The notes beneath the pieces were generated by a model. That model saw only the letters and a program-made list of their open reading frames with translations, ran no database searches and had not been told where the DNA came from. Position numbers and translations under genes: made by a program. From Micrococcaceae bacterium UBA7136 (GTDB taxonomy: Bacteria; Actinomycetota; Actinomycetes; Actinomycetales; Micrococcaceae), in NCBI GenBank assembly GCA_002492045.1, contig DKXC01000152.1, positions 1 through 5,048 of the forward strand: 5,048 nt of DNA. The letters are read 5' to 3'. This document shows positions 1 to 5,048 of this stretch, in pieces. Numbering within the stretch: the stretch's first letter is position 1; each line of letters starts with the position of its first letter.

Positions 1-768
1 GGCAAGGAGATCGTCCGCTTCCACGCCATCTACTGGCCGGCCTTCCTCTGGTCTGCTGGGCTGGAACTGCCCCGCAAGGTCTTTGGCCACGGCTTTTTGC
101 TGGTGGACGGCGAAAAGATGAGTAAGTCTATTGGCAACGTGGTTGACCCTGCCGATCTGGTGGCTTCCTTTGGCCTGGATCAGCTACGTTTCTTCCTGCT
201 GCGGGACGTCTCCTTTGGCCAGGACGGCTCCTACTCGGCTGAGGGGATCAAGAACCGGATCAACTCTGATCTGGCCAACGACCTGGGCAACCTGGCCCAG
301 CGCTCCCTCTCTATGGTGGCTAAGAACTGCCAGGGGCAGGTGCCCACCCCCGGCGAGTTCAGTACCGAGGACCGGGCCCTACTTGAGGCTGCTGAGGCCC
401 TCTACCCCCAGGTGCGGGCCGACTTTGAGGACCTGGCCTTCCATCGGGCCCTAGAACGAATCTGGCAGGTAGTGGCTGAGGCTAACCGCTACTTTAGTGC
501 CCAGGAACCCTGGAAGCTGCGCAAGAGTGACCCTGCCCGGATGGAGACCGTCCTCTACGTGACCGCCCAGGTACTGCGGGTTGTGGGTCTGCTGACCCAG
601 CCGGTCATGCCTACCTCTATGGGCAAGCTGCTGGATCTGCTGGCTCTTCCGGCCGACCAGCGAACCTTCGCCCACCTGGAGGCCCAGCTGCTGCCGGGAA
701 CTGAGCTGCCTGCCCCGGCTCCCATCTTCCCCCGCTATGAGGAGCCCAAGGAAGAAACCAGCAAGTAG
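1..768 (+). CDS. metG: Methionyl-tRNA synthetase, C-terminal part (5' end outside window)
   Basis: This is the 3' part of a class I aminoacyl-tRNA synthetase, which charges tRNA-Met with methionine using ATP in the cytoplasm. The reading frame is open from base 1, so the gene begins upstream. The TTG at 97 is internal and not a start. The visible 255 residues open with the end of the catalytic domain (RFHAIYWPAFL) and carry the signature KMSKS loop at 115-129, followed by IGNVVDP. After it comes the alpha-helical anticodon-binding domain, with the family-typical NDLGNLAQR and a later NRYF..QEPWKLRK segment containing the conserved Pro-Trp. The protein ends soon after IFPRYEEP with a short charged tail, so it lacks the C-terminal EMAPII-like tRNA-binding domain found in some MetG proteins. 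The HIGH motif and any zinc-binding cysteines lie upstream and cannot be checked. The stop is TAG, and a strong terminator follows 34 bases later, so this is the last gene of its transcript. Confidence 0.97.
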   Translation, partial: GKEIVRFHAIYWPAFLWSAGLELPRKVFGHGFLLVDGEKMSKSIGNVVDPADLVASFGLDQLRFFLLRDVSFGQDGSYSAEGIKNRINSDLANDLGNLAQRSLSMVAKNCQGQVPTPGEFSTEDRALLEAAEALYPQVRADFEDLAFHRALERIWQVVAEANRYFSAQEPWKLRKSDPARMETVLYVTAQVLRVVGLLTQPVMPTSMGKLLDLLALPADQRTFAHLEAQLLPGTELPAPAPIFPRYEEPKEETSK

Positions 769-802
769 GAGACTGACCAGCAGACAGCCTACTGACAAAG
801 AC

Positions 803-843
803 AAAACCGCCCCTGCCAGGCTGATCCGGCAGGGGCGGTTTTT
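803..843. terminator. Bidirectional intrinsic terminator between metG and the SGNH hydrolase gene
   Basis: A perfect 15-bp stem pairs 803-817 (AAAACCGCCCCTGCC) with 828-842 (GGCAGGGGCGGTTTT) around a 10-base loop. On the plus strand the stem ends in a run of five T (839-843), which suits Rho-independent termination of metG. On the minus strand the A-run at 803-806 becomes a T-run, so the same hairpin can end the convergent hydrolase transcript, whose stop is at 861-863. Its position between two convergent stop codons supports a two-way role. Confidence 0.93.
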
Positions 844-860
844 GAATGATGACAAGGAGA

Positions 861-1925
861 CTAGAACCAGCCCAGCTCCTTGACCTTAGCGTGAATCATC
901 TGGGCCAGGGTCACATAGCCCCAGGCGTTCAGATGGAAACCGTCCGAAGCAAAAAGACTGGGAGGCAGCTTGCCCTCATCGTAGGCGGTACGGTCCTCAT
1001 CAGAAGACCAAACCCCAGAACCAGCCAGGGCCCCATAACGCAACCAGGACTCCTGGCTTCGCTCCCGCAACCAGGTCTCAGGATTGACAAAAAGATTTCC
1101 GTACTCCTGGGCGGCCCAAGCATTGTAGGCGTCCACCTGCTTACCCTGGGCAGAATCCGGGGTAGACCCCTGGGCCCTGAAATGACCCATCACAATAGAC
1201 CGCTCCGGGGCCATCTCAAAGCAGGCCCGGGTGTCCTCCTGCAAGGTAGAGAGCTGATCCAGGTTATTACGGCCCAGCTGCAGCACATGGTAGGAGGAGC
1301 GGCTAATCATCTCCTGGTAGGAGTAGAACCAGGAAGCTGCCGTACCGGCGGGCGCATAAACCTCGCTACCTTCATCTAAACGAGTAAAGGTGTAGCTACC
1401 AGCAGTCTTTCCAGCTGCCAAAAGGCCCGGCACCGACCCCACAAAACCCGGGGCCTGGGCTGATTCATTCCAGGCCACCTTAGAACCAGCCTGCAAAGTA
1501 ACAGAAACGCTACCAGAAGCCGGAATCCGATCGTTAGGGAAGACCAGCTTATAGCGGTAGGCTCCGTGACCACGCCTAGCTGCAATCTGAGAAGAAACCT
1601 CACCACCCCGTCCGAACTCAAGGACCGGGGCCGACAGATAGCCAGCTAGCAGGGCATCTAGGCTGCTATCAACACCAGAAGAAACACCCTGCTCGGCATA
1701 GGCGCCAGCAAAGGAGGAAGACCCCCACAGGGCCAAGGAGGGGCCAGTGACCGCAGGGTACTTAAAGTGGCTAAAGACATCGGCCACCGCAGCCTGGGCA
1801 GGGCTAGCCAGCAGAGGAGCAGTAGCCAGGGCAGCGGCACCGGCTAGGCCAGAAACAGTCGCAAAACGGACCAGGCCCCGACGGCTGGTAGTCATCTTCT
1901 GAGCGGGGGAGGGGGACTTCGTCAT
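861..1925 (-). CDS. Tat-exported SGNH/GDSL-like hydrolase
   Basis: Complete gene for a 354-residue secreted protein, probably an esterase or deacylase of the SGNH hydrolase fold; the substrate is unknown. The N-terminus has a twin-arginine signal (SRRGLVRF, residues 14-21), a hydrophobic Ala/Leu stretch, and a likely AQA|A cleavage after residue 45. Catalytic blocks are visible in order. Block I is LALWGSSSFAG, with probable nucleophile Ser70 in a GSSS version of GDSL. Block II is FGRGGEVSSQIAAR (residues 104-117). Block III is LGRNN (217-221), with Asn220 as the oxyanion-hole candidate. Block V is SDGFHLNAWGY (327-337), with Asp328 and His331 completing the triad. Residues about 120-195 between blocks II and III read as a beta-rich insert. 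The ATG at 1925 is chosen because AGAAAG (1931-1936) sits 5 bases upstream; Met11 has no spaced ribosome site. The only cysteine is Cys235. Expression probably starts in the divergent region shared with the lipoprotein gene. The fold is fairly certain, the function open. Confidence 0.85.
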   Translation of the reverse strand: MTKSPSPAQKMTTSRRGLVRFATVSGLAGAAALATAPLLASPAQAAVADVFSHFKYPAVTGPSLALWGSSSFAGAYAEQGVSSGVDSSLDALLAGYLSAPVLEFGRGGEVSSQIAARRGHGAYRYKLVFPNDRIPASGSVSVTLQAGSKVAWNESAQAPGFVGSVPGLLAAGKTAGSYTFTRLDEGSEVYAPAGTAASWFYSYQEMISRSSYHVLQLGRNNLDQLSTLQEDTRACFEMAPERSIVMGHFRAQGSTPDSAQGKQVDAYNAWAAQEYGNLFVNPETWLRERSQESWLRYGALAGSGVWSSDEDRTAYDEGKLPPSLFASDGFHLNAWGYVTLAQMIHAKVKELGWF

Positions 1926-1953
1926 AGGAACTTTCTGTGATAATTTCGTCGCG

Positions 1954-1981
1954 TCTACAAGTGGTCTATTCTTCCTATAAC
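1954..1981 (+). promoter_or_regulatory. Candidate sigma-70-type promoter for the lipoprotein gene
   Basis: A -35-like TCTACA (1954-1959, 4 of 6 matches to TTGACA) is followed after 16 bases by TATAAC (1976-1981, 5 of 6 matches to TATAAT). A start near 1988 would give a leader of about 40 bases before the GTG at 2027. A second box, TATAGT at 1986-1991, is an equally good -10 but has no convincing -35. This is motif reading only; the exact start site is not established. Confidence 0.4.
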
Positions 1982-1996
1982 TACCTATAGTAGTTA
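1978..1996. promoter_or_regulatory. 19-bp inverted repeat, candidate operator
   Basis: TAACTAC (1978-1984) and GTAGTTA (1990-1996) are perfect inverted repeats around a 5-base centre, CTATA. The repeat overlaps the candidate plus-strand -10 (TATAAC, 1976-1981) and contains TACTAT on the minus strand (1992-1987), a possible -10 for the hydrolase gene. A dimeric regulator bound here could therefore control both divergent genes. No regulator gene is in the window, and without a T-run after it the repeat is not a terminator. The operator role is inferred from symmetry and position. Confidence 0.45.
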
Positions 1997-2014
1997 AAGT
2001 TCGCTTTTTTACCT

Positions 2015-2020
2015 AGAGAG
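2015..2020 (+). promoter_or_regulatory. Ribosome binding site that supports the GTG start of the lipoprotein gene
   Basis: AGAGAG lies 6 bases before the GTG at 2027-2029. It is a modest purine-rich Shine-Dalgarno match, but it is the only well-placed one. The GTG start yields a complete lipoprotein signal peptide, which supports this choice. Confidence 0.55.
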
Positions 2021-2026
2021 AATTCG

Positions 2027-2956
2027 GTGTCTTTACTTACCAGCCCTCGTAAGTCCCTGATCCTGCTGGCCACCTCTAGCCTGCTGCTCTCAGCCTGCGC
2101 CAGCCAGCCCCAGAACTTCCAGGATCTGACCGCCCAGGAAGCCCAGGAAGACCACCTGACCCAGCTCTCCACCTGGATTTTTCCCTCCTCAGAGCTAGAA
2201 ACTGCCCGGAAGGCCTTCGTCCAGCGTTGCGTCGAAGCCAGCGGTGGCCACTACCGGGAGCCTGAAAGCAGCCAGAGCCTAGAAACCGCGGTCTATACCG
2301 GCCCCAGCCTCCAGGCCCTCAAAGAGACCGGCTACCAGGCCCCGGCCCCCGAACAAGCCCCCCAGGCCTTTGCTGACTATGACCAGGCCGGGCTAGAAGC
2401 CTACCTGGGTCAGGAGGGGGAGAAGTTCACCGTCAACTTCATGGAATACAGCTCGGGTGAGCTTGATGCCAGCGGCTGTCAGGCCCAGAGCTACCAGTAC
2501 ATCTATGGGACGGCTGAGGAGGGGATCAAACAGGCCCTGCTAGCCCCCCACTTTGCCCAGTCCATTGGCCGGGCCCTGACCGAGGATGACCAGTACCGAC
2601 AGCTGCAAGAGGACTGGTCAGCCTGCCTGGCTGAGGAAGGATTCTCTGTTGTTTCTACCGACCAGGCCGCCTATGCTGCCTCCCAGCTAGGGGCAGAGGA
2701 GTCCCAGAAGCTGCTGGCCCGGGATATCTCCTGCCGAGAGAAGGCCGACCTTGACACTAAGCTGGCCGACCTCAAATCCTCTTACCTGGAGGCCGTCTAC
2801 CAGCGGCTAGAGCCCTTTAAGGAAGATTTCGAGCGGATCCAGCAGACCGCCGCCCAGAAAGTGGAAGAAGATAAGGCTAACTCCCAGGCGACTTCCCCAG
2901 TGACGGCCCTGCCTACTCCCAGCGGGACGCCCAGCGCCGAGGCCACTTCCTCTTAG
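2027..2956 (+). CDS. Four-cysteine lipoprotein of unknown function
   Basis: Complete gene for a 309-residue protein predicted to be lipid-anchored on the outer face of the cytoplasmic membrane. The GTG-initiated N-terminus has a basic n-region (PRKS), a hydrophobic core, and a clear lipobox LSAC with Cys24 as the lipidated residue. The rest is soluble, rich in Gln, Ala and Glu. Beyond Cys24 there are four cysteines: Cys68 (QRCVEASGG), Cys151 (SGCQAQSY), Cys200 (WSACLAEEGF) and Cys236 (DISCREKADL). Two disulfides are plausible. The C-terminal half, with W..C(L/M)...G(F/Y) followed by a helix and a second Cys, resembles actinobacterial lipoproteins I remember only as uncharacterised. Residues about 240-280 look like a long charged helix, and the last 25 residues are a Pro/Ser/Thr-rich tail. 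The gene is divergent from the hydrolase and convergent with the permease. Being a substrate-binding or accessory protein is possible but unsupported. The lipoprotein call is firm; no function is assigned. Confidence 0.85.
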   Translation: MSLLTSPRKSLILLATSSLLLSACASQPQNFQDLTAQEAQEDHLTQLSTWIFPSSELETARKAFVQRCVEASGGHYREPESSQSLETAVYTGPSLQALKETGYQAPAPEQAPQAFADYDQAGLEAYLGQEGEKFTVNFMEYSSGELDASGCQAQSYQYIYGTAEEGIKQALLAPHFAQSIGRALTEDDQYRQLQEDWSACLAEEGFSVVSTDQAAYAASQLGAEESQKLLARDISCREKADLDTKLADLKSSYLEAVYQRLEPFKEDFERIQQTAAQKVEEDKANSQATSPVTALPTPSGTPSAEATSS

Positions 2957-2964
2957 AAAGATCG

Positions 2965-3001
2965 GCCCCTGACTCTCACCATGACAGTGAAAGTCAGGGG
3001 C
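2965..3001. terminator. Long hairpin, probable bidirectional terminator
   Basis: GCCCCTGACT (2965-2974) pairs perfectly with AGTCAGGGGC (2992-3001). After one mismatch the stem continues with TCAC (2976-2979) against GTGA (2987-2990), leaving a 7-base loop. It starts 8 bases after the lipoprotein stop and is followed on the plus strand only by TTTAGTCT. On the minus strand it is followed by CGATCTTTCT. The T-tracts are poor in both directions, but the strong stem between convergent stop codons makes termination the best reading. Confidence 0.75.
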
Positions 3002-3003
3002 TT

Positions 3004-3030
3004 TAGTCTGCCCATCAGCGGTGCAGACTA
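3004..3030. terminator. Second small hairpin spanning the permease stop codon
   Basis: TAGTCTGC (3004-3011) pairs perfectly with GCAGACTA (3023-3030) around an 11-base loop. The right arm includes the TAG stop of the minus-strand permease (3030-3028). It lies 2 bases from the longer hairpin, so the two could act as a tandem pair, or this one could protect the 3' end. It has no T-run on either strand, so a stand-alone terminator role is doubtful. Confidence 0.4.
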
Positions 3031-5048
3031 GGCTACCCGCAGGGCCTCAACTGGAGGAACCTTAGAAGCCCGGTTAGCCGGCAGGAAGGCCGCAGCCCAG
3101 GCCAGGATCAGACCCAGCAGGATAATGCCCAGCAGGGCCAGGGGGTTGGTGCTGTAGCTGAGACCCACCCCTTCGGTGACCATGACCTGAAGGAAAAGCA
3201 GGCCACCGATACTACCGGCCACCACGCCCAAAGTCAGGGAGCCGGCAGCAATGAGCAGGGTCTCACAGGTAATCAGGGCCCGCAGCCGCTGGGTGCTCAG
3301 GCCGGTTACCCGTAGCAGGGCGTAGGCCCGGCGACGCTGGTAGGCGTTGAGTACCTGGGTGTTAGCGATACCAATCAGGGAAACCAGTAGGGCTGCCAGT
3401 AGCAGGGTCAGGACTGAGAGCAGAATGACCTGCATCTGGTTTTCTAGCTCAATCAGGGTGTAGACCGTGCCAGTTTGAACCTGGGACAGGGCTGGAACCT
3501 GGCTGATAGCGGTCACGAAATCCTGTCGTTCACTGGCAGAGATGCCGGGTTCTAGCTTGACCAGAACCAGGGAGTTGTAGCTATTTCCACTGATACTGGT
3601 CAGGGTCAGGGGCTCAGAGCCACTCACCTGCTGGCTCACAGCCGGGCTGACGAAGGTCCCTTCCAGCGGAGTCTGCACCCGCTTAACCGTCAGGTCCACT
3701 GAAGCCTGGCTGCCGCTGACGGTGACAGTGGCACCATCCTCCCAGCCCTCTGCGGGGGCATCCAGACCCACCAGAATCTGCTGGTCGTTGATGGAGGCCT
3801 GCAGACTAGAGGGGGCTACCTGGGCGTAGTCCTGGGCAGAGGCCGCATAGACCGGTAGGCTCTCAACCTGGTCCTGGCCTGAGGGCTGGGCCTGACCGGC
3901 CAAGGGGGCCACCAGGGCACCGGTGACATTCTCCAGGCCCTTCAGCTGGTCTTCTAGGCTCTCAGCCTGCTGGGCAGAGGCCGAAATCTGACCAGACACA
4001 GCGTAGGGGGAGTTCTCCTCAATCTGACTGATGAAGGTCTGCTCCACCGTGCTGTAGCCGGTAAAGACCGCGGCTAGCACCGCTGCCGAGAGGAAGAGCA
4101 TGCGTCCGCTGGCAGCTGCCTGGACGGGGGACTGGTCAATATTGCTCTGGGCCAGCTGCACTGTACTATAGGGGGCAGCCGGTCGGGTTGCTAGCTTGAG
4201 CAGGGGAGCCAAAACCCGGGGGAAGACCAGGACGCTGGTCACCGCAAAGAGCAGGGTAGCGAGGAAGTAGAGCAGGGCAGAACCAGAAACCAGCGCGCCA
4301 GCAAGAACCATCAGTACCAGGATGAAGCCGGGAATCAGTAGAAGCTTGCGGCTGGAGCGGGCCTCTTGGGGGTGGACCTCTTCCTGCTGGGTCAGGGCCG
4401 CAATGGGGGAGACCAACCGGCTGGCCCGGGCAGGAGCCAGGGCAGACAGAAGGGTCACAGCCAGGGCCACCAGCAGGGCAATCATACCGGCTGATGGGCT
4501 GTAAGAGACCATCAGATTCTGGGTGGAGCCCACCACAAAGGCCAGACCGTAGGCCAGGGCAATACCAGCCAGGGAGGAGAAGAGAGCCAACCAGGAGGCT
4601 TCCGTCAGGATCATCCGCACCAGGGCCTTCTGACTAGCCCCCAGAGTTCGCAGTAGGCCCAGCTCCTTAGCCCGGGTAGCAGCCTGCACCCGGTAGGTAT
4701 TGGAGATAACAAAACCAGACATGAGCAGGGCCAGCAGGGCAAAGGCAGATAGAACCAGGGTCATAGCCAGGCTAGAGCCGGTAGATTCTTGCAGGGCCTG
4801 CTGGATCTTCTCCTGGCTGCTGGTCACCTGCAAGTTCTGGTAGCCTGCGGCTTGCAACTGGTCTCGCAGATCCTGGATGCTAGCTCCCTCAGCCAGGGTC
4901 ACCAGCACCTGGGCGTAGATACCCGGCTCCTGGCCATCAGCCGCGTAAACCAGGGCAGCTGTGGTCTCAGCTGCCTGCTGACCGGGGGTAAAGATAGCGT
5001 TAGACATGGGACCAAAAGAGGCCGGAAGCTGGTAGATACCGCTGATTC
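3028..5048 (-). CDS. ABC transporter permease with two FtsX-like domains (N-terminus outside window)
   Basis: This encodes the membrane subunit of a MacB/LolCDE-like ABC transporter, a type usually linked to lipoprotein or peptide export, antibiotic resistance or envelope stress rather than ion uptake. The frame stays open upstream of the ATG at 5007 to the window edge, adding ISGIYQLPASFGP, so the true start and the first membrane helix are missing. Counting from that ATG, hydrophobic segments fall near 79-103, 138-160, 173-193, 222-241, 243-266, 303-319, 526-550, 583-606 and 622-643. That is nine, or ten with the missing first helix. Each FtsX unit shows its coupling motif: KELGLLRTLGAS (115-125) and YALLRVTGLS (562-571). 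Each three-helix unit ends in a related sequence, PARASRLVSPIAAL and PANRASKVPPVEALR. A large extracellular domain covers about 320-525. The C-terminus ends naturally at a TAG stop. The ATPase partner would be expected upstream, beyond the right edge. The substrate cannot be inferred. Confidence 0.9.
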   Translation of the reverse strand, partial: ISGIYQLPASFGPMSNAIFTPGQQAAETTAALVYAADGQEPGIYAQVLVTLAEGASIQDLRDQLQAAGYQNLQVTSSQEKIQQALQESTGSSLAMTLVLSAFALLALLMSGFVISNTYRVQAATRAKELGLLRTLGASQKALVRMILTEASWLALFSSLAGIALAYGLAFVVGSTQNLMVSYSPSAGMIALLVALAVTLLSALAPARASRLVSPIAALTQQEEVHPQEARSSRKLLLIPGFILVLMVLAGALVSGSALLYFLATLLFAVTSVLVFPRVLAPLLKLATRPAAPYSTVQLAQSNIDQSPVQAAASGRMLFLSAAVLAAVFTGYSTVEQTFISQIEENSPYAVSGQISASAQQAESLEDQLKGLENVTGALVAPLAGQAQPSGQDQVESLPVYAASAQDYAQVAPSSLQASINDQQILVGLDAPAEGWEDGATVTVSGSQASVDLTVKRVQTPLEGTFVSPAVSQQVSGSEPLTLTSISGNSYNSLVLVKLEPGISASERQDFVTAISQVPALSQVQTGTVYTLIELENQMQVILLSVLTLLLAALLVSLIGIANTQVLNAYQRRRAYALLRVTGLSTQRLRALITCETLLIAAGSLTLGVVAGSIGGLLFLQVMVTEGVGLSYSTNPLALLGIILLGLILAWAAAFLPANRASKVPPVEALRVA

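Larger units (their letters stand above)
1926..2026. promoter_or_regulatory. Divergent intergenic control region
   Basis: This 101-bp stretch separates the start codons of the hydrolase (-) and the lipoprotein (+) and is visibly more AT-rich than the flanking genes. It must contain the promoters of both unless transcription enters from elsewhere, which the divergent layout rules out for local operons. It contains a 19-bp inverted repeat, candidate -10 boxes for both directions, a T6 run at 2005-2010 and the two ribosome sites at its ends. Confidence 0.7.

Noticed and set aside
115..129. Possible separate short gene starting at the TTG at 97, just before KMSKS
   Set aside because: The frame is open to base 1 and the upstream codons (RFHAIYWPAFL) are typical MetG catalytic-domain sequence, so this is an internal codon of a gene cut by the window edge.
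451..855. Minus-strand open frame of 134 codons with a hydrophobic N-terminus resembling a signal peptide
   Set aside because: It lies antisense to the well-conserved metG coding region and its first codons fall inside the terminator hairpin. The hydrophobic stretch arises from the complement of metG's tail and the following spacer. No ribosome site or homology is evident.
846..1379. Plus-strand open frame of 177 codons beginning just after the metG terminator
   Set aside because: It is fully antisense to the hydrolase gene, which has a signal peptide and catalytic motifs in order. The antisense product shows no recognisable motif.
1893..1895. Alternative ATG start (Met11) for the hydrolase
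   Set aside because: A purine stretch abuts the codon with no spacing, whereas the ATG at 1925 has AGAAAG at 5 bases. Both starts would keep the twin-arginine signal, so the choice does not affect function.
4322..4504. Plus-strand 60-codon open frame inside the permease gene
   Set aside because: It is antisense to a membrane-helix region of the permease, is Arg/Ala-rich as expected from such a complement, and has no supporting signal.
3110..4740. Frequent AGCAGGG/CAGCAGGGC words on the plus strand, possibly Chi-like or a repeat family
   Set aside because: They are the complement of Ala-Leu-Leu style codons (GCC CTG CTG) in a membrane protein with biased codon use. Spacing is irregular and the flanks are unrelated, so coding explains them.

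Overview
The window looks like chromosomal DNA of a moderately GC-rich actinobacterium, possibly near Actinomycetaceae. The genus cannot be fixed by eye. The evidence is GC-rich coding sequence with mostly G/C third positions, a Tat-exported hydrolase, a Cys-patterned lipoprotein of a kind I associate with actinobacteria, and a large two-domain FtsX/MacB-type permease. It holds four genes: two partial at the window edges and two complete. No RNA gene, mobile element, CRISPR array or phage gene was recognised.

Layout. Positions 1-768 (+) are the 3' part of methionyl-tRNA synthetase (metG), entering just before the KMSKS loop. A strong bidirectional terminator (803-843) separates it from a convergent gene at 861-1925 (-), a Tat-secreted SGNH/GDSL-type hydrolase. 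A 101-bp AT-rich divergent intergenic region (1926-2026) carries a 19-bp inverted repeat overlapping candidate -10 elements. It is the best regulatory candidate in the window. A lipoprotein gene with a GTG start follows at 2027-2956 (+). A second long hairpin (2965-3001) and a smaller one (3004-3030) lie between it and a convergent ABC transporter permease gene at 3028-5048 (-). The 5' end of that gene lies beyond the right edge.

How the parts relate. Apart from housekeeping metG, all three genes encode cell-envelope or secreted products. The hydrolase and lipoprotein are divergently transcribed from one shared control region, so co-regulation is plausible but not shown. The permease is convergent and insulated by hairpins, and it probably belongs with an ATPase gene outside the window. 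Nothing here amounts to a clear new multi-gene system. The most notable points are the shared palindromic control region, the unassigned four-cysteine lipoprotein, the GSSS version of the SGNH nucleophile block with a beta-rich insert, the use of TAG as stop codon in all four genes, and marked avoidance of GCG and ACG codons in metG.
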